From: Voacanga thouarsii
Taxonomy: Eukaryota; Streptophyta; Magnoliopsida; Gentianales; Apocynaceae
NCBI GenBank assembly: GCA_026120185.1
Contig: JANUWF010001683.1
Location: 4,472,001 to 4,536,000, forward strand
Reading direction: 5' to 3'
Length of the DNA: 64,000 bases
Every line of letters starts with the position of its first letter. Positions within the stretch are counted from its first letter, which is position 1. The notes beneath the pieces are model-generated. The model searched no databases, was not told the DNA's origin, and saw only the letters and a list, made by a program, of their open reading frames with translations. This document shows positions 20,838 through 33,178 of the stretch, in pieces. A program made the translations under genes and the position numbers.

Positions 20838-22200
20838 TTACTCAGTCTTGTTTCTCCATCTACTACAACGCTTCCAGCTTTGAGATTGTAACATCCAAAG
20901 AGCTGATAAGTTCGCCTTCCTACTAAGGGCATCCTCTACTATGTTTGCTTTTCCAGGATGATACTTAATTGGACACCGAAATTCTTTCAAAAATTCCATG
21001 CACTGACGTTGTCTCATTTTCAAATCCTTTTAGGTGAAAATATACTTTAAACTTTTATTGTCAGTGAAGACCTCAAACTCAGCCCCGTACAAATAATATC
21101 TCCATTTTTTATGAGCAAATACAATAGCTGCTAGCTCTAGGTTATGTGTAGGATAATTCTCCTTATGAGGTTTTAATTTCCTAGAAATATAATCTACCAC
21201 CTCTCTTTCTTGCATCAATGCTCTTCCCAATCCTTTCTTTGATGCATTTGTATACACCTCATAAAGTTTATCCATCTTTGGCAATGCCAAACAGGAGCAT
21301 AATTTAACCTCTTCTTCAGTTCCTGAAAACTTTTCTTACACTTCTTGGTCCAAACATAAGGAACTTTCTTTTGCGTGAGTCGAGTCAAAGGTGAAGCTAT
21401 CTTAGAAAATCCCTTAATAAGCCTCCGATAATATCCTGCTAATTCTAGAAAACTTTATATTTCAGTTGGAGTCTCGGTACATTTCCAATTTCTCACCGTT
21501 TCGACTTTCACAGCGTCTATTGTAACCCTGTATTTGGATATCACATGTCCCAAGAATAATACTTCTTGTTGCCAAAACTCACACTTACTAAATTTTGCAT
21601 ATAATTTGGTCTCTCTTAACTTCTCTAAGACTTTTCAAAGGTGATGTTCAGGTTCTTGGGGATCTTTGGAGTATACAAGAATGTCACCTATGAATATAAC
21701 TAAAAAATTATCTAAGTGCGACTAAAATGTCTGGTGCATTAACTCCACAAAAATAGTAGGGGCATTAGTAGAACTAAAGGGTATCAGCACAAACTCAAGA
21801 TGCCTATATCGAGTGTTAGAGTAGTTTTTGATATATTCTCTTTCCAAATCCAAACTTGGTAACATCCTTGCCTCAAGTCTAACGTTGAGAATCATCCTGC
21901 TTTTTGTAACTGATAAAATAATTCAACAACCATGGGCAATAAATAATTATTCTTTACCATCACTGTATTCAACCATCGATAATCTATACATATCCTCAAT
22001 AACCCATCTTTCTTCTTAACAAACAATACAAGTGCTTCCCAAGTTGAAGTACTTGGCCGAATAAACCCTTGCTCCATTAATTCTTGTACTTATTTCTTAA
22101 GCTCTTGTAATTTTCTGGGTGCCATTATGTAAGGAGTTCTTGATATTGGTTCTAGCGATGACACTAACTTAATAGAAAATTCCACTTCTCTCTTCAGTGG
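20838..22200 (-). pseudogene. Gyp-1 reverse transcriptase and RNase H, inactive
   Basis: RT begins with [20 protein letters not shown] and [16 protein letters not shown] (22,077-21,930). The catalytic box reads IFIGDILVYS near 21,675-21,695 where the family has FIDDILVYS, so the first aspartate is glycine. RNase H at 21,290-21,030 reads [16 protein letters not shown]; the first catalytic Asp of YTDAS is Asn. It continues [15 protein letters not shown] with its Glu, and [11 protein letters not shown] with its Asp. A stop at about 21,027 separates the tail FRCPIKYHPGKANIVEDALS. These substitutions alone would abolish activity. Confidence 0.9.
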
Positions 22201-22639
22201 TGACTTCTTCAATTCCGCTGGAAAAACATCTAAATACTCATTTATAACAAGAACTTCTTTGGGTTTCTTAACCTGTCTTGGCTTATTAATTAAATAGGCA
22301 AAGTACCCAGTACACCATTTTCTAATTATCTTCTGGGCCTTGGGTCCCTATATGAAAGAATTACTTTTTCTCTTAGCCTCGTTTACAACTTCCAATATAG
22401 GTTTCCCAGGCTAATAGAAATGTACTACCTTATATCTACAGTTAATTTGAGCATGATGCTAAGATAGCCAATCCATGCCCAAGATAGCATTATAACCTTC
22501 TATGGGTAAACATATCAAATCTCCTCCCAATATTTCATATCCTACCCAGATCTTACAATTCCTATGTATTTTCTCATTATTCATTTACTTTCCCAATACG
22601 GTACTGACAATCATTTCACGTGAAGTTTCTTCTCCATTT

Positions 22640-22760
22640 ATTCCCATAGAATCAAGAAAGAATTGGAAACAAAAGAATGGGTAGATCCGGGATCTACCAA
22701 TACTTTAGCATTATTATAAAAAATAAGAAGCATACATTCCACCATTGCAGCTTGGTTGTC
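22640..22760 (-). pseudogene. Gyp-1 protease active-site region
   Basis: Minus-strand translation gives VLVDPGSTHSFVSNSFLD around 22,650-22,705. This matches the plant gypsy aspartic protease motif usually written D-S-G-A-T-H-S-F. The catalytic Asp is kept. Stops occur on both sides, so only the core is recognisable. Confidence 0.8.
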
Positions 22761-22869
22761 CGTCTTCTCCAGTGCCACTACTTAAGTATTCATTTGGTCA
22801 TTTGATGGGTCCAGCTATAGTGGTTGATGCTTGTCCTGAGTTCCCTTTTCCTAGTCCTGACTTATTTCC

Positions 22870-24200
22870 TTGATGGTTTCTTCCCGGTCGACTCTATCCT
22901 CTTATCCTTTGAGGGCGAGGGCAATTGAAACTCTTGTGCCCTACCTCTCCACAATTAAAACATTTAAAGGGGGGTCTTCCTCTAACCAAGCCTCCCCTCA
23001 TTTGCATATTCCCTTTCTTCTACCATCGGGGACCTCCAGACCTTTTTTTACTCATACCCCAAAATCCATTTCAATCTCTCCTGCTCATATTCTCATTGAC
23101 TCTAGTAATAGTCTTTGATAACTATTGGATAGTATCAACCATCTTCTGGAAGGTTTGGAATATAGGATGATCCAAATTTACATGATGGGGACCTTCTATA
23201 TATGGTTCCTTCACCGTTAGCTCAGGGTTATTTTGAGTAGTTCGGGATGATCATCCAAAAGTTCATTTAGGAGACATCTATACAGTTCATATGGTTTTGC
23301 TGGTAAAATGATAAAACATAACTCAAGAGCAGGCATAAAGGGCTATAGTGTACATAGTAGGATCATAACATATATTCATTCTTATCAAACACAAAGCTAC
23401 TACAAAATTTATGTGTCGAGCACACATTCATATACATTGGTCGAACTATACATATCCTACTACATATATCAACATCCCATCCTCTTTCTTATCATCATCA
23501 CTATCTGAAATGAAAGGTCCTGAATCGTAGAAATTGTATAGGATTTAGCTACATCGAATCCCTCGCATTCATCCGCATCAAGATGCAACCAAGTCAGTAT
23601 GTTTGAGTCTATCTCCAATTCTTTCTCGGACTCCTCGACCACAGGTACCTCCACCTCAGCTACTTCCTAATCCCTTCCTACTTCAACATCCTTCAAATAT
23701 AATATCTCATCTTCTAATACTCCGGGAGTATCCCCGCCAATACCTCCTTGTTATCCTCAAAAAACACTACACCATCGAGGATATTGTCCTCCTCATGTTA
23801 TCCTGATAGTATGGTTCAATATCACCATCAATCTCCTTAGAATCACCACCCATCTTCTCAAGTGGCGACGATGTTCTCTCAGGAGTAAGTGTCCTTTCCA
23901 AACTGAGATCTCACACAATTAGAGTAATAATGGGCACGGTCAGGTCAAACGCGCTCCTGGTGGGATGGGGTGCATGATGGTGGCTAAGGCTGGGTCATGT
24001 CAAAAGAAAATATCCAGGCACATCAGCTCGAAAGATAGTCCTAATCTCCTTAGATCATTTCACCCGAATTCTCACATCTCACTTTCTTCCTATCATTGCT
24101 ACATTCAGCCATTTGTTGCTTGCCCATATTATTCCTATTTGTCTCACCATCACAATGAAGAGGTCTATCAATCCCTATAATGATACCACAGTTTTATAAA
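22870..24200 (-). pseudogene. Gyp-1 gag region with intact zinc knuckle
   Basis: The complement of 22,921-22,962 encodes CFNCGEVGHKSFNC, a perfect CX2CX4HX4C knuckle, preceded by a Gly/Arg-rich stretch. Upstream on the minus strand, only 1.2 kb separates the knuckle from the primer site, and I do not recognise the usual Retrotrans_gag core. An acidic open stretch (23,654-23,469) is present. The N-terminal gag core seems deleted or too decayed to read. Confidence 0.7.
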
Positions 24201-24205
24201 AGTAT

Positions 24206-24217
24206 GCTCTAATACCA
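24206..24217 (-). other. Gyp-1 primer binding site
   Basis: On the minus strand TGGTATTAGAGC lies two bases after the LTR end GTGTTACA. It differs from the tRNA-iMet consensus TGGTATCAGAGC at one position. Confidence 0.88.
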
Positions 24218-24219
24218 AT

Positions 24220-27200
24220 TGTAACACCCCTACTCAAGATAACAGCGGAAACATATCAACATCAAGTGTTGCCCCGTTCAGTTTCCTAGACAAAGGGTCT
24301 TTATAACAAAAATAACAGAGTAAATATATGTATAAGGTCTAGACTTAACAATATCCCATACTGATGGCCACACATATACTTATATTAGAGAATCCCATAC
24401 ATACCATCTCTAAATACAATAGAATAAAGTACATAATTGAAAAGGAAACTGTCCAGACCTATATGCCAATACTGTGGTATCATTTTTCTATCCATAGGTC
24501 CGATCAACTCCGGATCTTACAAAAAGGGTGAGATAAAGACATGTGTGAATAACGAATCACCCAGTGAGTCCCATGTGTGCTAGTGCTTTATGAAAGAACA
24601 AAGTATACAAAACTTTTGTGGAATAGTATATTATTTGTTCACTGGAAACAATTCCAAAATTCTCTAAATGAGAGTTTATCTAAAACTCAATAATTCTTAG
24701 AAAACTGTATTTTACTTTCAAAACATTGCCCCAATTTCTAAATCACATGCACTTCTTCAACAGAAGGTCGGCCTGTATGCAAGTCCCGTAGTCCTTGCCT
24801 TCGGCACCACGTATCATTGTACTGAGACCACCACCTCTAGTACTCAATCTGTGCATTGCTAGAAAAATAAGTACACCATAGCATACTACAATCAACTAGG
24901 CCATGTAGCACACAAACTTTTACTTACTACCGTATGCAGGGGTCCCAATTTTGACATCAATCACTATTGAGGTAGCAAGGGGTTTGAACAACGCCAAGTG
25001 TCCAGCCTAGCCCATGAAGAACCCAAATCACAAAGTGCACACAAGGTACGACAATTTCTAGGTACTAGATGGATAGTCAGGATGACTGAGCCCAATGTTC
25101 TATAGCCCTGTTTGCAGTAAGATAATCCTGAGAACTAGCTAGGTTACTTGGGGTCATTTATCTCTAACATGAGCTAGTACAAAGATCAAAATCCTTGTTG
25201 AATACTCAATGTTACCAATACCAACCCTTTTTAACTGATCATGCTAGAGGGTTATCTGATGCTGCAGGATTTTCAAATTAAATATTTGGGGGCAAAATAA
25301 CACTTTCCCGAATTTGATCCCATCGACTTACAAGTTGGATCATCATTCACTTAGGCTCCACAGGGCTAATCAATTCATTCCATAAGAACATCATGGCAAT
25401 AAAATAATTTTAGGGATTAAAATGTCGCTTTCCAAAAGCCAATCTCATTATGAGAGATCATTTTCCAAAATCGTGTGAAAACAAGGTAAAGAGTTCTTTT
25501 CTTGTAGCAAAATATGTTTCCAGGAGTATTCGGGTCATTTAGCCCGTACTCAATCTCAAAAGTCATTTCCAAGAGTATTTGGGTCATTTTACCCATACCT
25601 GATTCTAAAAGACTTTTCGAGGGTATTCGGGTCATTTTATCCTTGCCTGATTTGAAACGTGTTCACAAGAGTTCCAATAAGGATATTTCGGTCATTTACT
25701 ATATACCCGATTCCAAAAGTTTTCATAAAACATTCCAATATGGACATTTGGATCGTTTCCTAAATACTCGATTCCAAAAGGAACTCATTTCAAGAAATCA
25801 ATAATTCTAAATTTATTTACAAACATATTTCCATAAAATATTCCAATAAGGCATTCTAGTTCATTTATGAATACCTGATTCCAAAATTTACTATTTTTCA
25901 AAAATCCCAAATATTTAATCTAAAAAGGAAATAATTCACAAATTCATACTTTAATCATCTGTCAAGGTTTCCAAGCTAATTATGAAGTTCATTCAAGCCA
26001 AAATGGCATAAAAACAAATCTTGCTCAGATAAACCTTAAACATATTCAAGGATTTTCAAAACGGTATAAAATGTTGCATTTTATGGAAAAGTAAAGCACA
26101 CTAGCTTTGGAAAGGTTTCGGAAATCTAAGGGACTCACCTCGTGTCCTAACTAAAATCTTTCCGTTTACAGGTGTTCAACCACCGTTTCCACTGTTTTCA
26201 ATATTCCGTTGGCTGTTTACGGATAAACCTACACCAAATTTTATTTTCGGGTCAAATCGTGTTCGGCTAAAAAGTAGTCGACGTCCAGCCGATGTGACCA
26301 ATGGTTAGCTGATGTCCAATCGACGTTTAGACGATATGGTCATCGGTTAGCCAACAGTAAAGGAAAACATTCAACTTTCGTTCACGTTATTTTTTCGTCA
26401 TTTCTTCAATTCTTTCATTTTTCTTTTTCTGCATCCTTTATCCCTTCATATGCAGGGGATTCACTTCATATTTCTCCTTTATTTCATCCAAAATCACATA
26501 ATTAATCATCCCTAAGTTCATCTATTTTCAAACTCATTTTTCTGTAATTTCACTGCTTGACACATGATTTTGTTTTGGACATAAATTTCAATCCAGATCT
26601 TTGATATGACTCTATGATATACCAAAATCACCGCAAGGTTCTTAACTTTAATTCTGTCTAGGCTCTTTTTAGATTTTGGGTTCCCATGTTACAATACAGG
26701 GCAAAAACCGCTCAGTAGTTTTACTTCAATTCCACTATTCTTTAATTCTGGAATAGTGGAATTAAACCACTAATTCATTCAATTATCCTTCAAATCATCT
26801 TTAATTTTGTGATTTCTAGATTCCAATAGCTCACAAGAGTCACACTTATTTAACACAAATTCTCCCTTTCTATTCACAACCTAGTATAATCCATTTTTCC
26901 AACCAAGTAACATCCACTTTTATTCTACTTTGGTCATTATCTCCTCAAACGAAAACAACCCTTCAACCCACCATGAATATTCAGTTCTTATTCACATAAA
27001 ACATCATCCATAAACCCTTAGGTAGCCTGCACACATATAAGCATATACAAGGTTTATATATAAAGTTTACAAACCCAAGCTTTTGATAAAAAATCAAGAC
27101 ATGAAAATCATGTTTTCATGTTAAAATTCATATCAACATAATCATCATTCACCCAGCAACAACTTTAATTCAAGCAAGATAGGTTTTACCTTTTATATAA

Positions 27201-28158
27201 GACTTTTTGATGTGCTTTGCTCCAAGAACTATCAAAACACATAGAACACCAAGAATACACACTAGCTACCTTTCTCTTTCTTTTTGTTATTTTCTCTCGA
27301 TTTGTTCTCCTTTATTTATCTCCCCTTGAGGCTGCCAAAATATTTTTTCCATTGCCATTTTCATCAGAAATTTGTTCTAGAAATAATTAATTTAATTACT
27401 TGTATGGTGGTTATGCTTAGGTGTGTTTCAATGAAATTTTTACAGACCAACCACCTATTTTTTCTCTTGAAAATTTTCCCTTCATTTCTTCTTGCATGGC
27501 AGTCAGTTTCATGGCCATTTTCCCACCATTCATCGACCTTCTCATGGACCAAGTATTATCCAATCACATTTCACAAGACCTTAATTAAAGGGCCCACAAA
27601 TGATGTGTTCCAATAACAAAATTTACACATCATTCTTAATTTATTTTAAAATTCTTTAATTTCAAGTGTCTTGCATGAACTCTTCATGAAACCTCTCTTA
27701 AATTGACACATGTTCATGGGCTACCAATCATAAAATGCCACATGCACCGTTTTTAACTGCGATTTTCTATTTTCCACATAAATGACCAAAATTGGGTCTG
27801 GAATAGAAAAAAAAAATTATTTCACTATTGTACTGCAAAAAATTCCGCTGAATTTGTTAGTAATACTTAAATTCTTCAATACAACATAATTCACTCCAAA
27901 ACGTGCGTTTCATCGCATTGATCAATTTCTCCTCTCAGTGTACCATCAAATTCTTATTTTATTAACAATAGTAGCCTTCTAAAGATTTAGGGTACAGGTA
28001 GAACGAATCCAATAATTACATCCAGGTCCTGACAAAATATTATTATATCAAAATATTCGTCTTATTACAATGATCAACATTTGTTCTAGCCATTGATACA
28101 AATTCTCATCCTATTACAAATAGTGGACCATTGAAGATGAAAATGTGGGGTATTACAA
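24220..28158 (-). repeat. Gyp-1 5' LTR (right)
   Basis: It begins TGTAACACCCCTACTCAAG on the plus strand and ends GTGGGGTATTACA, giving 3,939 bp with proper TG/CA ends. It aligns with the left LTR throughout. The flanking AATAC matches AAAAC on the other side with one mismatch. Confidence 0.9.
26728..26763. repeat. Perfect 13-bp inverted repeat
   Basis: AATTCCACTATTC and its exact complement GAATAGTGGAATT are separated by 10 bases. The matching part of the left LTR (near 17,900) has no such palindrome, so it arose or was inserted in this copy only. Confidence 0.75.
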
Positions 28159-28441
28159 ATACTATAGGACTTTACAGTCTTATGAAAATGAATTATCTAT
28201 AATCTCGATGCCTACATAAGTCCATACATGGATTTCTTAAGTTTACAAACCATATGTTCCTGGCCCTCAATAGTAAAACCTTCCGGCTGGGACATATAGA
28301 TGTTTTCTCTAAGATAGGCATTGAGGAATGTTGTTTTGGCATCTATTTACTAAATCTTGTATTCATAATGACATGCGATGGTAAGGAGGATACAAATGGA
28401 CTTAAACATGACTACCAAAGAAAAGGTTTCCTCAAAGTTGA
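28159..28441 (-). pseudogene. Copia-2 RT middle fragment
   Basis: On the minus strand this reads FEETFSLVVMFKSICILLTIACHYEYKI, then IDAKTTFLNGYLRENIYMSQPEGF, then EHMVCKLKKSMYGL and HKTVKSYS, with a few stops. It is the RT finger/palm part between S-B and Gyp-1. The 28,437-28,441 GTTGA on its right edge is also a duplication copy of S-B. It joins 32,694 on the right and 15,427 on the left once the insertions are removed. Confidence 0.9.
28437..28441. other. Target-site duplication of S-B, left copy (GTTGA)
   Basis: It is repeated exactly at 32,694-32,698 on the other side of the LTR. Confidence 0.9.
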
Positions 28442-30766
28442 TGAAATACCCCACTACCTAAGCCCGATAGGGCCGGGGATGTTGCCCCGTCTAAAGGAAA
28501 AGGGGTCTTTATAACTAGATCACACATTCAAATAATGAAATAAAACAATACTTAAAACTTAAAACTTATACAATTCAAGAATTCAAAAACAAATCCAGAA
28601 ATAAAATTATTCACTCTCAGATCCCAAAGAATTACATAAAAATAAATGATAAAATCTTTTACAAGGCGGACAACACTAGCTACTCATCCCCATAGCAGGA
28701 TCGACCTGAAATCATGGTAAAAAGGGTGATGAGATAAAAATCTCAGTAAGTCCCTGTGTGCTTTGAGTGTACAGTGAAAATAGTTCGCGGATGCAAAGTA
28801 TATAATCTTCATAAGAGAAATACTAGCAAGCAATAAACAACAGTCAAACTCAAGAGTGGTGTTTTAGCTTTTCCAACCATACATGTACAATAAAATCAAC
28901 CACTCAAAAAGGTGGTCATGGATTACCACACGTTGGGCCCCATAACCATACAACGGTCAGAATGCCACACTTTGTGCAGACTGACAAAAGGTAGGTGATC
29001 GGCCTACCGGGCAAGATACTCCTCCTTCTCTATACCCAAACAAAACCGGTTGTCTATTCCGGCAACATACAGTCCACTTGAATGAAAACTGCTAGCTTCG
29101 ACCGGCATGACCTACTGGACTAACATCTTATCTGTGAAGGACTCACCCCTCAGAGGTGGCCACCTACTGAGAGACTTACCCTAACCCTTCAAAGACTAGT
29201 CCTAGCAGTCCACCCTTATTAAGTACTCAACGTAATTGATCCCACTTGGGGGGAAATGAATATAACATAGTTCTACTTGAAAATGGCAATTAAGGATTTC
29301 CAAAGTCATTGTCAAAATTAGTTTTAGAAAGAGTTTTAGGGTTTGAGTAAATATGTTTATTGATTTTTCAAATAATTTATTTGACTGAAATGGGAAAGAG
29401 GACAATCCTCAATTACCTTTACAGATGTGAGTGTCCATGCACTCTACATTTGGCTTGCCATAATAATCATTTTGCATCAAACGGTTTTTACGCAGGAGCT
29501 TACCTGATCCTTGCTCAAAGTAAAGATCTCCAACAGCTGGCGTAACCCCACCTGGGTTAAACATGAGCCATAATCAAACTCAAGCCAAAAGATTCACTTT
29601 CACAAATAAAACTAGCTCAACTTACTACCATCATGTCCCTAGTGTCCCAAGCTTTAAGGCTAGATAACAAATAAAAGGGTTTATAAAATAAATCTAGCTT
29701 GATATTAAAATAACTAGGGTTTGGGAAATAGGTACTATAAGTCGAAAGTTTAAATCATGTAAAAATAAATTAGGGTTTATTTGATGAAGGGTCCTAGGAC
29801 CTAGATGTAATTATTTTAAAAAATAATCTATTGATAATTAATTGTTAGAAAATAATTGGTAACTAAAATTAATTGTAAGTAAATTTTAATAGGTTTTGAT
29901 AAATAAATTTTAATTGTATTTATGAATATAAGACTCACAAAATTAATATTTCACTTATTATGATTACTTATATAAAAGGCTTTATTTGATATTATTATTT
30001 TATATAATATCTATGTATTTTATTTCTATAATAAAAGCTATCATTTATTTGACTAAAATATCACTATTTTATATAAAAGACCAAATCCACATTTTCTTAG
30101 GGTTTTCAAAATTTACTAGAAGAAGTCATAGTATTAATCATTTTATTGATGAAATAAAATTAGCTTAGGGACAACAAGGTCATGATCATATTTCCACTTG
30201 CTAACCACAATCATGAACATATACTCTTCTCCAATTCATCAAATCATCCAAATCATGAATAAAGATATAAATCTAAATTTACCATGACATGATCCAAACT
30301 CTACTAACATAAACATAATCATGGCTTTAACAATCATATATGAACATAAACCCTATTCACCATAGGTGACATAATCTCTAACATGCTTGATCATATATAC
30401 TACTCATGACATGGAGAGCATGCAACAAAACCCTAAAACATCATATAACCTAACCATGACCAATCATCATCATGCATCAATCCCATCTCCATCATATACA
30501 CACATTTATTCATGCTTCAATCTCAACACATCACAACAACACATGCTCAAACCCTAATCATAATCCACCTCATTCCAATATCATCCTAGAGACATGAATC
30601 TAGCATTTAAAAGGAGGGTTGAAGAGGCTTACTTGATTGATGAGTACCTTGGAATAGTTTTGAATGAATCCTAACTCTTAGGGACTTGATCCGTCCAAGA
30701 GAGATGAAGGAAACATGGCCATGGTTGAAGTCACCATTCAGCTAAAAGAGAAAGAGGGCATTCGGA

Positions 30767-30770
<4 letters not shown>

Positions 30771-30806
<36 letters not shown>
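30771..30806. repeat. (GA)n microsatellite in S-B
   Basis: About 18 uninterrupted GA units. S-C carries a CT run at the matching place (61,514-61,536), so the run belongs to the LTR family and was present before the copies separated. Confidence 0.9.
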
Positions 30807-30811
<5 letters not shown>

Positions 30812-32403
30812 GAGTCCATTAGTATGTTTATATATACATATATTCATTAGAAGTTGAAGATGAGAGAAGGTGGGGCGATTGATCATGCTTACCTTGGAGG
30901 TGTTCTTGAGCCTTCACAAAAATACTGGTTTTTTTATTTAAAATAGAGATTTGGATTTTGGAGTTTGATGTTAAAAGTGGTAGGGATGGATTCACGGAAG
31001 TGAGTAGGTACAATCTGGAATATTTTTTGAAGAAGATTGAAGTGGTTTTGGTGGCCTTAGGCGAGAGAAGGTTAGTAGGTGTTCTTGAAAGGGAGAGCTG
31101 TCCGAAATTCTGTGGAAGAGAGTGGCTGAATTGCTTGAGGGGTTTTGGCAACTAAATTTTCTAGTTTGAAAGGAAAAGGAAAGCTGGTTGTTTGAAGTCC
31201 CAAAAGAATATTTTAGGGGATCAATTTTGGAAACAAAATATGGTAAGAAGATTTTGGTCAATGGAGAGCTTTTGGAAGGTCAAATGGCTGGCTGGTTGAT
31301 CCGTATTTTTGCTGGGATGAAAACTGTATGAAGGGGCTTAATGGTGGCTGGAAATATAGAGTACAATGGTGGAGGGATTTCTGGTTGTTTGAGAGATGAA
31401 TTATGGTAGTTTACTAAATATGATTATTGGAATTTTGGTCTCCAATCAATGCTTGATTGGAGGGATTGATGGAGATATTTTAGGAGTAGCCATGGGACTG
31501 GTTTCAAGAAGAATGCTGGAGAAGATGATGGAGCTCAGTTCATGGCTATTCAAGGGAAGTTTGCACAGAAAAATGGTGAAAGTTTCGGTTAAGGCTAACG
31601 AAGGAAGAAAGCTGGAAATTCTGCCCAGTTTTTTTCGCAAGTTTGATGGAAAATTCTGGGCAGATTTTGCTGCCATTGTTCAGTCAGTTTGTAGAGGTTT
31701 TGAAGAGGTATTCAGAGGTCTTTCAAGGCTGATTTCCAACCTTCTTTGGGGAGGAAAAACGTGGCTAAGATGCTGGGTGAAAAACCGGAAGAATTAGCTT
31801 GGTTTAGGCTCACCAAAGCTGCGAAATTGTCCAGAAAAATTTTCTGGTTTGCACAGATTTTGTGCAGCTCGATTTTGGCTGTGATTTTCAGTCTTCAAGC
31901 TGAGTGGTTTGACCATTGTTCTGGCAGAATTTGAGAGGTAAAGGTGGCTGGAAATCTCGACACTTGGACTGGACAAGAAGCTGAAAAATTTTCAGTTTAC
32001 AACATGAAGGAAATGAACACAGCTAGGTTGGAGTTTTGAAGGTTCAACCACGGAGATGAATTCTCTTGGGACCCTTCCAAAACTCCATCCCTTTTTTGGC
32101 CACAAGATAACTTATTCAAAGCCATTTTCAAAACCTAAACCTCCCAGAACCTTGCTGGAATTTTTCTGGAATAAAGTTGGCTTGAATAAATTGAACAACT
32201 TAATGAATTAAGAAATAAGAAAAACTAAGGATCAAGAAACGTATGAATTCCTTTAGAAATTTTTGTAGGGCACAAAAGTAGGATTAGGATATTCCTATCA
32301 TGTTTCCCCTAGGACAATACCTCTACTCTTCCCTAAAGCATACAAGGTAAAAAATATAGCATTCTTACATAAAATAAAAAAAAAATAATCATGCTAAAAC
32401 TCC

Positions 32404-32473
32404 AATGATGGAATTTGAACTAAAGACCTCAAGAATTAATTCCAAGGCTCTTACCATTAAACCACAACAACTC
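32404..32473 (-). other. tRNA-like segment in S-B
   Basis: On the minus strand TGTGGTTTAATGGTAAGAG resembles a tRNA A box and D arm. CCTT...GAGG can form an anticodon-like stem around a GGAATTAATTCTT loop region. TAGTTCAAATTCC resembles the T arm or B box about 32 bp downstream of the A-box end. A proper acceptor stem and CCA are lacking. It lies about 220 bp inside the sense start of the LTR, as in S-C. It may be a tRNA-derived fossil or a captured SINE head. Confidence 0.6.
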
Positions 32474-32693
32474 TTTTTTTTATTTTTTCTCCCAAATATT
32501 TTTCCTATTTAATCCTCAAGCAAAAATTACCATTTTGCCCTTCTTACTCAACAAGCACAAATAAGCCATCTAGGCCACAAACCATAAATCCAAAGCACAT
32601 AAAATCATATAAAAATATATTTATGCATGCAATATACTATGATATGCATCCTAACCCCCTAACTTTAAGGTTAGGTTCAAGTAGGGTTTCACA

Positions 32694-33178
32694 GTTGATG
32701 CCCTATTTCTGAGTGTATCCTTTCACCACAAGCTTAGCTTTGAAGGTTGCCACCTTCCTATCTGCTACCTTCTTCCTCTTATATACCTACATACACCCAA
32801 TAAGTTTTATTCCTTCAAGTGATGCTACAAGATCTCAAACTTGATTAAAATACATAGACTCATCTTGGCTTTCATTACTTCTTGCCATAGGTTTGCATTG
32901 GCATCAGCAATAGCCTCATCGTATCTAGTGGGGTATTATTCTTGATAGTCAAAGACTAGGTCAAAAACCTCTCTAGTCCATCTTTCTAGAACCCCAGATA
33001 TACTTCCACTACGACAATGTTGTATTTCTATAGGTTCCTGATGTTGTCCCCCTTCTTGTTCCATAATCGAGTTAGAAGAGGTTGATTCAGAAGATAACTT
33101 CTCCTCAAGTTCTAACCATATTAAACCTTTAGTGGATGTGCTTTGATCATCCTCCAAGTATCTAGCATTAGTAATCAC
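32694..33178 (-). pseudogene. Copia-2 RT N-terminus and integrase-RT linker
   Basis: Minus-strand reading gives an acidic Ser/Glu-rich linker (33,178-32,936, QSTSTKGLIWLELEEKLSSE), then degenerate NLWQEVMKAKM-type and GVCRYIRGRR-type RT N-terminal motifs, then KVATFKAKLVVKGYTQK followed by a stop near 32,697. It is split from the rest of RT by S-B. GTTGA at 32,694-32,698 is the right duplication copy of S-B. Confidence 0.82.

Larger units (their letters stand above)
15428..28158 (-). mobile_element. Gyp-1: full-length chromodomain Ty3/gypsy element (minus strand)
   Basis: This 12.7-kb element has two ~3.9-4.0-kb LTRs, a primer site next to the right LTR, gag zinc knuckle, protease, RT, RNase H, integrase and a C-terminal chromodomain in gypsy order, and a purine tract next to the left LTR. 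The chromodomain and long LTRs suggest the Tekay/Del chromovirus clade. Many stops and frameshifts are present. In a sampled stretch (15,590-15,855 against 24,370-24,630) the LTRs differ at many positions, by eye about 85-90% identical, so the insertion is much older than Copia-1. It sits in the RT region of Copia-2. Confidence 0.93.
28442..32693 (-). mobile_element. Solo LTR S-B (minus strand), inserted in Copia-2 RT
   Basis: The plus strand begins TGAAATACCCC and ends GTAGGGTTTCACA, a 4,252-bp unit with TG/CA ends and a perfect 5-bp GTTGA duplication. It is collinear in reverse with S-C (59,574-63,865), including a dinucleotide run (GA here, CT in S-C) and a tRNA-like segment near the sense start. 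Several open frames up to 133 codons (for example 31,396-31,797) are not preserved in S-C and match no retroelement protein I know. With no internal region or second LTR it is a solo LTR. Confidence 0.9.

Noticed and set aside
31396..31797. 133-codon reading frame as a possible host gene
   Set aside because: It lies inside solo LTR S-B, and the homologous part of S-C does not keep the frame. It also overlaps frames on the other strand.
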